Below, piece by piece: positions 52,729-61,911 of a stretch of DNA of 64,000 bases; position 1 is the first letter of the stretch, and every line of letters starts with the position of its first letter. The translations under genes and the position numbers were made by a program. The stretch is taken from the NCBI GenBank assembly GCA_913055735.1, contig CAJXKD010000001.1, positions 1,116,001 through 1,180,000 of the forward strand, in the 5' to 3' direction. The notes under the pieces are model-generated. The model searched no databases. It had not been told where the DNA came from and saw nothing but the letters and a program-made list of their open reading frames with translations. Source of the DNA: an uncultured Rhodospirillales bacterium (GTDB taxonomy: Bacteria > Pseudomonadota > Alphaproteobacteria > Rhodospirillales > UBA2165).

Positions 52729-53376
52729 GTGAAAACACGAAACAAATGCGCCTGCCAACTGAAAACACTCTGCGGCCGGTCGTTTACAGTCATTCTATTG
52801 ACAATCCTGCTGACAGGGTGTGCCGAAAAGGGTGGAAAGTTTAAAGCGCCCGCGCCGACACTTGAATCTTCGATGGCCTATTGCGTCCTAGGCAGGTGCA
52901 GCAGGACGCCCGTCGTGATGACTGTCTTCCACAAATTCGATAGCATGAAAAGTTTCGAATTTCGCAGCTGGATTATGTATGACGGCCGAATCAGAGCGCA
53001 CAGCGACAAATTCATTACAGTCCTCGACAAAGACGCGAAGCCAGTATGTATGGGCGCTTATCGTTGGTCCGGCTTCGGACGAACAAGCGATGTAAAGCTT
53101 ACCTGCTTTAGATGGCAGTCAGTTGGTGTTGGAAAGTTCAGAACCGAAGGCCGCCAAACCGAGGGTATTTTCGCCGGCAAAGGCACTGGAACAGGTTTGA
53201 TTGCAACCAAAGAAGAACTCATCGCGTTCGTTTACGGCGTAACGTTGGAGGAGTCGAACACGGCGGAATTTCGGGACCTTTGGAGAAAATACGGCGGCCC
53301 AAGGGATAGTTTGCCCGATCAGACTCCTAAGAAAACGGATTCAGTCGCTCCACTAGGAAAAGATTTTGAAATCTAG
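52729..53376 (+). CDS. Putative lipoprotein of unknown function
   Basis: The 215-residue product starts at GTG. It has a lipoprotein signal (FTVILLTILLTGC, lipobox LLTGC), so it is probably anchored to a membrane facing the periplasm. The mature part contains three further Cys in the first half and an Asp/Lys-rich C-terminus; no known domain was recognised. Base composition is more A+T-rich than its neighbours, suggesting a separate origin. Its end overlaps the convergent sigma-factor gene by 24 bp. Confidence 0.7.
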   Translation: MKTRNKCACQLKTLCGRSFTVILLTILLTGCAEKGGKFKAPAPTLESSMAYCVLGRCSRTPVVMTVFHKFDSMKSFEFRSWIMYDGRIRAHSDKFITVLDKDAKPVCMGAYRWSGFGRTSDVKLTCFRWQSVGVGKFRTEGRQTEGIFAGKGTGTGLIATKEELIAFVYGVTLEESNTAEFRDLWRKYGGPRDSLPDQTPKKTDSVAPLGKDFEI

Positions 53377-54255
53377 CTCGCGATCGAGACGCGCCAGCTT
53401 GTCCGGATTGCGCATGATAAAAATACGGGAAGCCTTGCTGTCTGCAGTATAGGCAAACGTCACGACAGCAAACACGTCGTCCCCTTGGCGCACGACAAGC
53501 GACGGTCCGGAATTCACATCCTCCACCGAGATCTCGCCGGTGCGCCAAACAGGCGAAAGAACCTTCTCCACAAAATCAAGAACCGCCTCCGCGCCCTCAA
53601 GAGTTTTGCGAATACCGACGACTTTGCCGCCGCTATCCGCGCTCAAGGTGGCATCAGCTGACAGAAGTTCGGCAAGTTTCTCGGTCGATCCGGTGGTGAT
53701 GGCCAGCGAGAACGCGGCCACCAATTCGTTCTGATGTTCTTGCGGCGCCGGGTACAAGTCGTCGGTACGCTGCACGTTTGCCCGTGCCCGCGACACCAGT
53801 TTGCGGCATGCCGCTTCGGTTACATCAAGGTTGGTGGCAATTTCATTGTACTCCATGGCGAACACGTCGTGCAGAAGGAAAGCCGCCCGCTCCTTCGGTG
53901 CCAAGCGTTCCAGCGTCAAGAGGAACGCCGTCGTCACACTCTCTGACAACGCCAGTTGAGTTTCCGGTGTTTCGAGCACCTCTGTATGTGCCGGTTCAGG
54001 CAACCACGTGCCGACATAGTCGGTCCGCACCCGACGTGCGGACCGCAATACGTCCACCGCTTTGCGCGTACAGACCGTGGTAAGCCATCGGCGGGGTGCC
54101 ACGATCGTTCCGTGGTCGGCATCCATCCAAGCAAGAAAGGTATCCTGCACGACATCTTCGGCCTCCGCGACGGAGCCCAGGACCCGATAGGCGAGACCCA
54201 TCAACATTGGTCTCGCCGCCTCGAACAGATCAACATGTGTCGAAGTCGGGCTCAT
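53353..54255 (-). CDS. ECF41-type RNA polymerase sigma factor with fused SnoaL-like regulatory domain
   Basis: The 300-residue protein has region 2 (LMGLAYRVLGSVAEAEDVVQDTFLAW), region 4 (LAPKERAAFLLHDVFAMEYNEIATNLDVTEAACRKLVSRARANV), and then a ~110-residue C-terminal NTF2/SnoaL-like domain. The ECF41 hallmarks WLPEP (TWLPEP), a DGGGK-like DSGGK and the terminal NPDKL are all visible. In this group the C-terminus replaces an anti-sigma factor and tunes activity. The ATG at 54255 overlaps the stop of the carboxymuconolactone-decarboxylase-like partner gene by one base. A frame extending to 54459 is antisense-shared sequence and is rejected. Confidence 0.9.
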   Translation of the reverse strand: MSPTSTHVDLFEAARPMLMGLAYRVLGSVAEAEDVVQDTFLAWMDADHGTIVAPRRWLTTVCTRKAVDVLRSARRVRTDYVGTWLPEPAHTEVLETPETQLALSESVTTAFLLTLERLAPKERAAFLLHDVFAMEYNEIATNLDVTEAACRKLVSRARANVQRTDDLYPAPQEHQNELVAAFSLAITTGSTEKLAELLSADATLSADSGGKVVGIRKTLEGAEAVLDFVEKVLSPVWRTGEISVEDVNSGPSLVVRQGDDVFAVVTFAYTADSKASRIFIMRNPDKLARLDRELDFKIFS

Positions 54256-54701
54256 CAGTGCTGTGATATCCCGATCCGATTCCACAGATTGATCATCGCC
54301 ACGATGGCCGTTAGTGCCGAAATTTCCCGTTCGGTGAAATGTTGTTTCAACGCGCCGCGGAGGGGCGCCAAATCCGTCTTGGCATCCAGTTCCGTCAAAG
54401 CCTCCGTCCAAGCGAATGCCGCCTTTTCCCGCGGCGTGAAATCGTCCACCTGCCGCCAAACGATCAGATGGTCGAGGCGTTTATCGGTTTCGCCGTTTAT
54501 CCTGGCATCGCGTGTGTGCATTTTCACACAATAGGCACATTTGTTGATTTGCGAAGCCCTGAGCAGCACCAGATGATGGAGTTCCGGCTCTATGCTATAT
54601 CCACCGATGATGCCTTCCACTGCTTCGAGGGCCGCCAAGATATCCGCGCCATGTGCCCTGACATCAATGCCGGTCGGATCAGTATTGCTGGTTCCGTCCA
54701 T
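54255..54701 (-). CDS. Carboxymuconolactone decarboxylase/AhpD-family protein
   Basis: The 148-residue protein has the AhpD-like core LHHLVLLRASQINKCAYCVKMHTRDAR with the redox CxxC (CAYC) and nearby His. It continues with FTPREKAAFAWTEALTEL, as in alkylhydroperoxidase-type members. A peroxidase or disulfide-reductase role is more likely than aromatic decarboxylation. It is the typical partner gene of ECF41 sigma factors and precedes that gene here. AGGAAAGGAG lies before the ATG, and an ECF41-like promoter is upstream. Confidence 0.9.
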   Translation of the reverse strand: MDGTSNTDPTGIDVRAHGADILAALEAVEGIIGGYSIEPELHHLVLLRASQINKCAYCVKMHTRDARINGETDKRLDHLIVWRQVDDFTPREKAAFAWTEALTELDAKTDLAPLRGALKQHFTEREISALTAIVAMINLWNRIGISQH

Positions 54702-54738
54702 GAAATTCTCCTTTCCTGTAATGGACCTTTTGAAAGAA

Positions 54739-54765
54739 GACGATTGGGCTTACCGGTTTGTGACG
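54739..54765 (-). promoter_or_regulatory. ECF41-type promoter of the AhpD-sigma operon
   Basis: On the minus strand CGTCACA (54759-54765) is followed after exactly 16 bases by CGTC (54739-54742). The consensus I recall for ECF41 promoters is TGTCACA-N16-CGTC, so only one base differs. It ends 38 bp before the AhpD-like start, implying that the sigma factor drives its own operon. Confidence 0.75.
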
Positions 54766-54825
54766 TGACGCCCGCCTTTTTTTAGATAACTTGCGGCAAG
54801 TCGCCGAACCGAACATAGTCCGCCC

Positions 54826-56028
54826 ATGATCCAACCTGGTCGGACCGGCCCCTCAGAGACCTTCGATGTCGCGATCATTGGCGCCGGTGCCGCCGGACTG
54901 ATGTGTGCTATTGCCGCGGGGCAACGCGGGCGGCGCGTCCTGTTGCTCGATCACGCGGACGAACCCGGAAAAAAGATCCTGATCTCGGGCGGCGGGCGGT
55001 GCAATTTCACCAATCTCGACGTTTCCCCGGAGCGCTTTTTTTCAAAAAATCCGCATTTCTGTAAGTCGGCGCTCGCCCGCTACACCCAGCACGACTTTAT
55101 TGCGCTCGTCGAAAAGCACGGCATTGCCTATCACGAGAAGACACTTGGGCAACTGTTTTGCGACGGATCGGCGCGGGAAATCGTTCGCATGCTGCTCGAC
55201 GAATGCGCGGCGGTAAACGTCGACCTGCGCACCGGTCACCGCATTACGGATATCAGCCATGCGGGGGAATTCCGTATTGGAACCGATCACGGCGAGTTCA
55301 CGGCTACTTCGCTGGTGCTCGCGACCGGGGGCCTGTCGATCCCCAAAATGGGCGCCACGGATTTTGCCCACCGCATGGCAAAGAGTTTCGGCCTGCCGCT
55401 CACCGAGACGCGGCCCGGCCTGGTGCCGTTGACCTTCGGTACCGACGACCTCGCGCTGATGGCGTCTTTGAGCGGTGTGGCCGTCGAGGCCGTCGTCCAT
55501 TGCGGCAAAGTGAGTTTCCGCGAGGCCCTGCTGTTCACCCATCGTGGCCTGTCGGGCCCCGCCATCCTGCAAATCTCTTCGGTCTGGCGGAGCGGGCAAT
55601 CCATCGTGATCGATCTGCTGCCCGGCACGGATGCGCCGGTTGTGCTGATCGACGGCAAGCGGGCGCGGCCTAAGGCCGATCCCAAAACGATCCTCGGCCA
55701 AATGCTGCCGCAACGGTTGGCGCAAGCCTTGGCCGATGCGCATCTGCCCACGAAACCGATCGGCGAGATCACCGACAAGGACCTCAAAAACTTTGGCGCC
55801 CTGCTCAATGCCTGGCGCGTCACCCCCGCTGGATCGGAAGGCTACGCCAAAGCGGAGGTGACCGTCGGCGGCGTCGATACCAAAGCGCTCTCTTCCAAAA
55901 CCATGCAGGCCCACGACGTCCCCGGCCTGTTCGTCATCGGCGAAGCGGTGGACGTCACCGGCTGGCTCGGCGGTTATAATTTCCAATGGGCTTGGTCGAG
56001 CGGCTGGGCCGCGGGGGAAGTGGTGTGA
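54826..56028 (+). CDS. HI0933/BaiN-family FAD-dependent oxidoreductase
   Basis: The 400-residue flavoprotein has the FAD motif AIIGAGAAGLMCAIAAGQRG. It also has the family marks GKKILISGGGRCNFTNLD, FTHRGLSGPAILQISS, and the C-terminal GEAVDVTGWLGGYNFQWAWSSGWAAG. The family (TIGR00275-like) includes reductases with poorly known substrates. Length is typical. It is divergent from the AhpD-sigma operon with ~125 bp between. Confidence 0.9.
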   Translation: MIQPGRTGPSETFDVAIIGAGAAGLMCAIAAGQRGRRVLLLDHADEPGKKILISGGGRCNFTNLDVSPERFFSKNPHFCKSALARYTQHDFIALVEKHGIAYHEKTLGQLFCDGSAREIVRMLLDECAAVNVDLRTGHRITDISHAGEFRIGTDHGEFTATSLVLATGGLSIPKMGATDFAHRMAKSFGLPLTETRPGLVPLTFGTDDLALMASLSGVAVEAVVHCGKVSFREALLFTHRGLSGPAILQISSVWRSGQSIVIDLLPGTDAPVVLIDGKRARPKADPKTILGQMLPQRLAQALADAHLPTKPIGEITDKDLKNFGALLNAWRVTPAGSEGYAKAEVTVGGVDTKALSSKTMQAHDVPGLFVIGEAVDVTGWLGGYNFQWAWSSGWAAGEVV

Positions 56029-56108
56029 AGTGGCGGAGGAAGGGGGTCGACGATCGACCCGGGAGCCGTGCGCTCAAGTAACCCGAAGGGCGGTAGCGCA
56101 GATGAATA

Positions 56109-56198
56109 TGGCGGAGGGAGAGGGATTCGAACCCTCGATACGCGTAAACGTATACACGCTTTCCAAGCGTGCGCCTTCAGCCACTCGGCCACCCCTCC
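56109..56198 (-). tRNA. tRNA-Ser (anticodon GGA)
   Basis: The 90-nt sequence folds as a class II tRNA. The acceptor stem is GGAGGGG with TCCCTCC (one G-T pair), and the D-arm contains GTGGCCGAGTGG. The anticodon loop is CTTGGAAAG, giving GGA (reads TCC/TCT). A long variable arm contains TATACG/CGTATC-like pairing, and the T-arm is GAGGGTTCGAATCCCTC. CCA is encoded (56109-56111). Confidence 0.95.
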
Positions 56199-56255
56199 GC
56201 ACGATCCGGGGCGGCAACCGGCCGAATTCGGCCTCGGGAGCCCCGGTGGGCGCAA

Positions 56256-56284
56256 AACCTAGCCGACACCCGGCCTCACCGCAA
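56256..56284 (-). promoter_or_regulatory. Candidate sigma-70 promoter of tRNA-Ser
   Basis: On the minus strand TTGCGG (56279-56284) and TAGGTT (56256-56261) are 17 bp apart, ~57 bp before the tRNA. The fit to the -35/-10 consensus is moderate. Confidence 0.3.
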
Positions 56285-56326
56285 CGTTTTTGGAGATGTT
56301 AAGCATCTCGGGCTACACTCCCGCGC

Positions 56327-56785
56327 ATGAATGTAGGCCTCCTTATCGGGCTCCTCTTGCTGCTGCTGGCGTTTGTCACCGCCGCGGCGGAAATCGCCGC
56401 GCAGGCAACGGCGCGGGATGCCGGGTTTTTGTCTTTTCTCGACGTTCTTCGGATCTTGGCGCCGGAGGCTCTGGCCGCCGTCAAAAGCACCGTCCAGAGC
56501 TACATCCATCCCGCCCTCTGGGACCCGGTGATGACCGGGGCGATGGCCCTGCCCGGCTGGCTGCTGTTCGGCGTCCCCGGCGCGCTCATTGCCTGGGGGT
56601 TCCGCCCACGCTCGGAAGACAGCGATGACGACATGGATGACGGGCCCTACAACACCTATGACGATATCGTCGCAGCCGCCGACGAGGCGGATGCCGAGGA
56701 ATGGGATTTGGAAGAAACCCGTCCCGATAGCACCGCCGATTTGCCGGGCTATCTGCCACCGACCGAGCGAGATAAGAAAAAGTAG
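56327..56785 (+). CDS. Small membrane protein of unknown function
   Basis: The 152-residue product has two likely membrane segments: the N-terminal LLIGLLLLLLAFVTAAAEIAAQ and PVMTGAMALPGWLLFGVPGALIAWGF. A strongly acidic cytoplasmic tail follows (DSDDDMDDGPYNTYDDIV..). No known family was recognised. Its TAG stop directly abuts the stop of the convergent lepA gene with no base between them. A hairpin (GAGATG/CATCTC) lies ~20 bp before the start. The rest of the 128-bp gap to tRNA-Ser holds the tRNA promoter candidate. Confidence 0.7.
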   Translation: MNVGLLIGLLLLLLAFVTAAAEIAAQATARDAGFLSFLDVLRILAPEALAAVKSTVQSYIHPALWDPVMTGAMALPGWLLFGVPGALIAWGFRPRSEDSDDDMDDGPYNTYDDIVAAADEADAEEWDLEETRPDSTADLPGYLPPTERDKKK

Positions 56786-58588
56786 TTAGTCGTCGCCCAT
56801 CTTAAGGGCGGCGAGGAAGGCCGACTGCGGGATCTCCACCTGGCCGAACTGGCGCATACGCTTTTTACCCTTCTTCTGCTTTTCCAGCAGTTTGCGTTTG
56901 CGGGTCACGTCGCCACCGTAACATTTGGCGGTGACGTCCTTACGCAACGCGCTCACCGACTCGCGGGCGATTATCTTGCCGCCAATCGCCGCCTGAATGG
57001 CAATCTTGAACAGCTGCCGGGGGATCAATCCCTTGAGACGCTGACAGATGGCGCGGCCACGGGATTCCGCCTGTGCCCGGTGCGCGACGAAACTGAGCGC
57101 ATCGACCGGCTCCGCGTTGACCAGGATGCTGACCTTCACGAGATCGGATTCGCGGTATTCATCCATCTGATAATCCAGGCTGGCGTACCCGCGCGACGTC
57201 GACTTCAAACGGTCGTAAAAATCGAACACCACCTCGTTGAGCGGCAGGCGGTAGACGAGCATGGCGCGGCTGCCGGCATAGGTCAGCTCGATCTGTTCGC
57301 CGCGGCGTTCCGTGCATAGGGTGAGGATACCGCCGAGAAACTCGTCCGGCACCAGGATGGTCGCCTTGATCCACGGCTCCTCGATGAAATCGATGTGGGT
57401 GGGATCGGGCATGTCGGCCGGGTTGTGCAACTCGATCATGGTGCCGTCGTTCTTGTGCACCTTGTAGACGACGCTCGGCGCCGTGGTGATGAGATCGAGA
57501 TCGAACTCCCGCTCAAGGCGCTCCTGAACGATCTCCAGGTGCAGCATGCCGAGGAAACCGCAGCGGAACCCGAAGCCAAGTGCCGCCGAGGTTTCCGGCT
57601 CGTAGACAAAACTCGCGTCGTTCAGACGCAGCTTGGCAAGGCTATCGCGCAAATCTTCATAATCCGCCGCATCGACAGGAAATAGGCTCGAAAACACCAC
57701 CGGCACCGACGGCTTGAAGCCCGGGAGCGCGGTCGTCGCGGGACGTTTATCGTCGGTGATGGTATCGCCGACCTGGGTCTCTGCGACCGTTTTGATGGAC
57801 GCCGTCAAATATCCCATTTCGCCCGGGCCGAGGCTATCGACAGGTGTCAGTTTGGGCGAAAACACGCCGACCTGGTCCACCAGGTGGACCGCGCCGTTGG
57901 AAAGGAAACGCACCTTCATGCCTTTTTTCAGAATGCCGTCGCGCACCCGCACCAGGATCATCACACCGAGGTAAGGGTCGTACCAGCTGTCCACCAGCAT
58001 CGCCTTGAGTTCGGCCTCCGCATTACCGGTGGGCGGCGGCAAGCGCTCGACCAACGCTTCCAGCACGTCCTCGACACCCATGCCCGTCTTCGCCGAAATG
58101 GGAATGGCATCGGACGCATCGATCCCGATCACTTCCTCGATCTGCTCCTTCACCCGGTCAGGCTCGGCGGCCTGGAGATCGATCTTGTTGAGCACCGGCA
58201 CGATCTCGTGGTTGGCATCGATGGCGAGATAGACGTTGGCCAGGGTCTGCGCCTCGACCCCTTGGGTGGCATCGACCACCAGCAGGGAGCCCTCGCAAGC
58301 GGCAAGCGACCGGCTCACTTCATAGGAGAAGTCCACATGTCCCGGCGTATCCATCAGATTGAGGACATAGGTCTCGCCGTTTTTTGCGGTGTAGGAGAGA
58401 CGCACTGTCTGCGCCTTGATGGTAATGCCGCGCTCGCGCTCGATATCCATGGAATCGAGCACTTGTTCCTTCATCTCCCGGCTGGTCAGGCCGCCGCACT
58501 TTTCGATCATCCGATCGGCCAAGGTGGACTTGCCGTGATCGATATGCGCAATGATGGCGAAATTTCGGATATGGGCGAGGTCGGTCAT
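56786..58588 (-). CDS. lepA: Elongation factor 4 (LepA), ribosome back-translocating GTPase
   Basis: The 600-residue GTPase is full length. It has G1 AHIDHGKST, a G2/G3 region with DTPGH, G4 NKID, and the LepA-specific C-terminal domain ending in [44 protein letters not shown]. It binds stalled or mistranslocated ribosomes. Housekeeping gene with normal motifs. Confidence 0.97.
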   Translation of the reverse strand: MTDLAHIRNFAIIAHIDHGKSTLADRMIEKCGGLTSREMKEQVLDSMDIERERGITIKAQTVRLSYTAKNGETYVLNLMDTPGHVDFSYEVSRSLAACEGSLLVVDATQGVEAQTLANVYLAIDANHEIVPVLNKIDLQAAEPDRVKEQIEEVIGIDASDAIPISAKTGMGVEDVLEALVERLPPPTGNAEAELKAMLVDSWYDPYLGVMILVRVRDGILKKGMKVRFLSNGAVHLVDQVGVFSPKLTPVDSLGPGEMGYLTASIKTVAETQVGDTITDDKRPATTALPGFKPSVPVVFSSLFPVDAADYEDLRDSLAKLRLNDASFVYEPETSAALGFGFRCGFLGMLHLEIVQERLEREFDLDLITTAPSVVYKVHKNDGTMIELHNPADMPDPTHIDFIEEPWIKATILVPDEFLGGILTLCTERRGEQIELTYAGSRAMLVYRLPLNEVVFDFYDRLKSTSRGYASLDYQMDEYRESDLVKVSILVNAEPVDALSFVAHRAQAESRGRAICQRLKGLIPRQLFKIAIQAAIGGKIIARESVSALRKDVTAKCYGGDVTRKRKLLEKQKKGKKRMRQFGQVEIPQSAFLAALKMGDD

Positions 58589-58645
58589 GGAGCGGTGTCT
58601 AGCACCCGATAAGGGGAATTTCCACTCTGATAGGAGGCTATCCCT

Positions 58646-59083
58646 TTATTTCTTATGAATAACGTTTTCCGCGCCGTCGCCGCCCAAATAGACGGCGAGA
58701 ATGCGCACCGGTTCGTCGCCTGTGTTCATACCGTTATGCCAGACGTCCATGGCCTCCATGAAGGCGTCCCCCGCCTTATAAACGCGCACGCCTTTGTCGC
58801 CATAATCGACCGTGGCCTCACCCGATAGGATATAGACGTAAAGCGGCACACCGTGTTTGTGCCAGCCCGTTTCCGTCCCCGGATTGATGGTGACGATCAG
58901 CGAGGCAATCTTGGCGCTTCCATCCAGATATGTGATGGGCTCACCGACAATGGTCTTGTCCGTGGACAGAACCGTTTTGGCTGTCGGATAATCCTTCTCG
59001 GTCGGGTCCTGGGCAGAGACCGTCGTGGCATAATGAAGAAGGCCGGAAAGGGCCACGAAAAGGCCGATGAGCAGGGTCCGCAT
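58646..59083 (-). CDS. Secreted cupin-domain protein
   Basis: The 145-residue protein has a signal peptide (MRTLLIGLFVALSGLLHYATTVSA). A cupin follows with motif 1 ETGWHKHGVPLYVYILSGEATV and motif 2 AFMEAMDVWHNGMNTGDEPVRIL. It is probably periplasmic and may bind a metal. The ATG at 59083 follows TTGGAGA and begins at the signal peptide; a frame from 59185 is rejected. It lies 28 bp after the NnrU-like gene on the same strand. Function unknown. Confidence 0.85.
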   Translation of the reverse strand: MRTLLIGLFVALSGLLHYATTVSAQDPTEKDYPTAKTVLSTDKTIVGEPITYLDGSAKIASLIVTINPGTETGWHKHGVPLYVYILSGEATVDYGDKGVRVYKAGDAFMEAMDVWHNGMNTGDEPVRILAVYLGGDGAENVIHKK

Positions 59084-59111
59084 CGATGATTCTCCAAGAT
59101 AGGTAGAAGGC

Positions 59112-59819
59112 CTAGAACAGTCCCGACAGGAAGCTCGCGGGCGGGACGCCGATGATGGTTTCGTGCAAGGCCAGCAATATGGCATACACCACCAACCCGA
59201 TGATCACGGGACCGAAGCCGATGCCTCGCCAGTCGATGGATGCCCGCCGGGTGAGCGCCGCAACGAAAGGGATGTTGGACGTCGCCGCCACATAGGCCGA
59301 CCACGCCTGCCCGGACAATTGCTGCTTCTTCTTATCGATGAACCAGGTGCCCGCGAGGGCGAGCACGATAAACCCGCCGAAAAAGATGATCGCCGCAGCA
59401 TCGCCCATGGCCGCCATATGAAGCGCGCCCCACAAGGCCAACCCCCACATCATCGGATGACGGGTGATGGTAAAAATGCCTTTGGGTCCATCATTGAGTT
59501 GAGCGGTCTTGCTGTTCACCGTCGCCGGATTGCCACGCATCTGGGCCGCGATGATCAGGATGAAGGCGATAGGCATGAGCGCCAACGGCAGATGGCGTAG
59601 GCCGATGGGCGCAGACCACACCGGTTCATACGGCGCGTTGATGAAAGCGAAGATCATCCATACCAAGAGCGCCGCCACCAGGAGCGAGTAGAGCCCCTTG
59701 TAGGGGCCGTCACCTAAACGCGCGATCAAAGTATCGCGTAGCTTGGTATTGCTGACGACAAGATGGGCACCGACAAAGGCGAGCGTCGCGATGAAAAGAA
59801 GAGGCAAGGTTCCAGTCAT
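59112..59819 (-). CDS. NnrU-family membrane protein
   Basis: The 235-residue protein has about six membrane segments and NnrU-family marks: FVGAHLVVSNTKLRDTLIARLGDGPYKGLYSL and FTITRHPMMWGLALWGALH, a motif shared with isoprenylcysteine methyltransferase-like membrane proteins. NnrU was first linked to nitric oxide reductase expression, but many members have no denitrification context, as here. Its role in this organism is unknown. Confidence 0.87.
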   Translation of the reverse strand: MTGTLPLLFIATLAFVGAHLVVSNTKLRDTLIARLGDGPYKGLYSLLVAALLVWMIFAFINAPYEPVWSAPIGLRHLPLALMPIAFILIIAAQMRGNPATVNSKTAQLNDGPKGIFTITRHPMMWGLALWGALHMAAMGDAAAIIFFGGFIVLALAGTWFIDKKKQQLSGQAWSAYVAATSNIPFVAALTRRASIDWRGIGFGPVIIGLVVYAILLALHETIIGVPPASFLSGLF

Positions 59820-59877
59820 GGCGCGATACTAACCGGAAATCACGGCCGCTTGAACGGTCAATTGAGGTACTGGCGCG

Positions 59878-60777
59878 CTATACCTCAGGAACCTCGATAT
59901 CATTGAGAGCACAGGCCGCCGTGACCGTGTTTTGCAGCAGGCACGCGATAGTCATCGGGCCGACACCGCCGGGAACCGGCGTGATGGCACCCGCCACCTG
60001 TTTGACACCCTCGAAATCGACATCGCCGCAAAGGCGCGCCTTGCCGTTGGGATCATCGGGGTTGGGCACCCGGTTCATGCCGACATCGATTACCGTGGCA
60101 CCTGGTTTGACCCAGTCCTTCTTGACCAGTTCGGGCACGCCGACCGCCGCGACGATAATATCGGCGCGCTGCGCTTCGGCCGCGAGGTCGCGGGTTCGCG
60201 AATGAGCCACCGTAACCGTGCAACTTTCGGCCAACAGCAGCTGAGCCATGGGCTTGCCGACGATGTTAGAGCGGCCGATCACCAGCGCCTGCATCCCCGA
60301 CAGATCTTTGCCCAGCACATCCTTGATCAGCATCAGGCAGCCAAGCGGCGTGCAGGGCACCAGCCCCGGCGCACCGGTGGCGAGCTTACCAGCATTGATG
60401 ACGTGGAAGCCGTCGACATCCTTGGCCGGATCGATTTTGCCCAACACCGCCTGCGGGTCGATCTGCTTGGGCAACGGCAACTGCACCAGGATGCCGTGGA
60501 TTTCGGGATCGCTGTTGAGTCCGTCGATAAGGGTAAGAAGTTCCTTCTGGCTGGTATCGACCGGCAACGTATGCTGCACCGACTTCATGCCCACCTCTTC
60601 GGTGAGCTTTGTCTTGCTGCGCACATAGATCTGGCTCGCCGGATCCTGACCGACGAGAACCACCGCGAGACCCGGCGTCAGATGATGAGACGCTTTAAGC
60701 TCTTTGACTTGTTCGGCGACCCGGGACCGCAACCCTTCGGCAAAGGCCTTGCCGTCGATGATTTTTGCATCTGCCAT
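59878..60777 (-). CDS. folD: Bifunctional methylenetetrahydrofolate dehydrogenase/cyclohydrolase (FolD)
   Basis: The 299-residue enzyme interconverts methylene-, methenyl- and formyl-tetrahydrofolate. It shows the substrate-site Lys in [22 protein letters not shown], the NADP-binding [16 protein letters not shown], and the C-terminal [18 protein letters not shown]. The ATG at 60777 ([16 protein letters not shown]) is the usual family start; the frame to 60867 lies inside the preceding gene. It follows the DUF167 gene by 10 bp in a yggT-DUF167-folD operon. Confidence 0.96.
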   Translation of the reverse strand: MADAKIIDGKAFAEGLRSRVAEQVKELKASHHLTPGLAVVLVGQDPASQIYVRSKTKLTEEVGMKSVQHTLPVDTSQKELLTLIDGLNSDPEIHGILVQLPLPKQIDPQAVLGKIDPAKDVDGFHVINAGKLATGAPGLVPCTPLGCLMLIKDVLGKDLSGMQALVIGRSNIVGKPMAQLLLAESCTVTVAHSRTRDLAAEAQRADIIVAAVGVPELVKKDWVKPGATVIDVGMNRVPNPDDPNGKARLCGDVDFEGVKQVAGAITPVPGGVGPMTIACLLQNTVTAACALNDIEVPEV

Positions 60778-60787
60778 GGTGAAGACT

Positions 60788-61144
60788 TCATCCGTTTTTT
60801 GTAACCGTGTCGTCCAGCCAGGCGGCCAAACGGGCCAGCACTCTAGCCGGATCGCCCGAGATGGCAACGGTTTTACGGCGATTCGTCGCGCCCTGAACGA
60901 TGCTGAGGGACGATTTGGAAATATCCCATTCGTGGGCCAGGAGCGCGATGAGCGCGGCGTTGGCCCTCCCTTTGTCCGCTGGTTCGGTCACCGATACCTT
61001 GAGCGCAACGCCGCCGACCGCATCGGGCGCCAATCCGCCGATCCCCCGGCGCGCGGCCTTTGGCGTAAGGCGGATCGCCGCCCACACCCCATCCTTGGTC
61101 GCGGAAAAAGGAGAGGCCGGATCAGTAGAGGAGGCGGCCGCCAT
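60788..61144 (-). CDS. DUF167/YggU-family protein
   Basis: The 118-residue protein matches the DUF167 family: [41 protein letters not shown] and [18 protein letters not shown]. Its function is unknown. It overlaps the yggT end by 23 bp and precedes folD by 10 bp, a pairing with yggT seen widely in proteobacteria. Confidence 0.9.
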   Translation of the reverse strand: MAAASSTDPASPFSATKDGVWAAIRLTPKAARRGIGGLAPDAVGGVALKVSVTEPADKGRANAALIALLAHEWDISKSSLSIVQGATNRRKTVAISGDPARVLARLAAWLDDTVTKNG

Positions 61145-61412
61145 ATTCCCGGAGAAGGGAGCGCAGGAACCAGATCGCCAGGAGAACCACGATGGGCGAA
61201 ATATCGAGGCTGCCGAAGCTCGGAATAAACCGCCGAACCCAGCGGAATACCGGCTCGGTAATGCGGTAAAAGAAATCGACGATCATATAGACTGGCCGGT
61301 TCGACGTGTTGATCACGTTGAAGGTGATCAGCCAACTCAGGATGACGGCGATTAGCACCGCCCATCCGTAAAGACTGAGGATGATATCGATCAGGCCGAG
61401 AAGAGATTGCAT
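61122..61412 (-). CDS. YggT-family integral membrane protein
   Basis: The 96-residue protein has two membrane segments (YGWAVLIAVILSWLITFNV and LDISPIVVLLAIWFLRSLL) and the YggT pattern YMIVDFFYRITEPVFRWVRRFIPSFG. YggT proteins are linked to osmotic tolerance and membrane organisation. It is the first gene of the yggT-DUF167-folD operon. Confidence 0.93.
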   Translation of the reverse strand: MQSLLGLIDIILSLYGWAVLIAVILSWLITFNVINTSNRPVYMIVDFFYRITEPVFRWVRRFIPSFGSLDISPIVVLLAIWFLRSLLREYGGRLLY

Positions 61413-61547
61413 GCGGAACCGCTTGGGCTTGGTTGAAAGGTGGCAGAAACCCTACAAGGGGTTGGAACGGCTGGCAAGATATAGGCCGCCAAGCTTCACT
61501 TGACAGGGGCCGGGACCGGACACATTATCCGGCCTCCCGACCTCGGG

Positions 61548-61689
61548 GCCGGCACCCGCCGGCGACTGAGGAACGGAGCCGACGATAAAATCGGGATCGT
61601 CGATTTTATCGGAGGAGCCCGCAAGCGCGGGCCGCCGCCTCAGCGGCGAAAGCCAAGGGCACGGATGTGCCCGCCGGCGACTGAGGAAC
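61548..61689. repeat. Hairpin array flanked by a 20-bp direct repeat
   Basis: A perfect 20-bp direct repeat occupies 61555-61574 and 61670-61689. Between the copies lie four perfect stem-loops in series: 61583-61592/61602-61611 (10 bp), 61617-61622/61627-61632, 61633-61638/61643-61648 and 61657-61662/61667-61672 (6 bp each, 4-nt loops). A fifth stem (61548-61552/61559-61563) overlaps the left repeat. The region is non-coding, between divergent yggT and tRNA-Ala. It could be a REP/BIME-like element, a structured RNA or a tRNA leader. Confidence 0.8.
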
Positions 61690-61697
61690 AATATGAT

Positions 61698-61773
<76 letters not shown>

Positions 61774-61911
61774 AACCTCCCAAAAACCTTAGGAAACACC
61801 GGCGGCGGCATCGGGTAGGATCATCTTTCGGTCCCCGCAAGTCACCAAATCTTCATTGGTCGTCAACTAATCTTCGCGCCACACAGTTTGTAGGCGTGGA
61901 TAGGGGGACGA

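Noticed and set aside
53353..54459. Longer sigma-factor frame starting at 54459
   Set aside because: The extra 68 residues are antisense-like sequence within the AhpD-like gene; the ATG at 54255 is coupled to that gene's stop and begins at the normal sigma region.
56044..56060. Small perfect hairpin GGGTCGA/TCGACCC after the BaiN-like gene
   Set aside because: Only 7 bp and not followed by a T-run on either strand; too weak to call a terminator.
56030..56302. Plus-strand frames across the tRNA-Ser region ([10 protein letters not shown]...)
   Set aside because: Antisense to tRNA-Ser; the typical artefact peptide of serine tRNAs.
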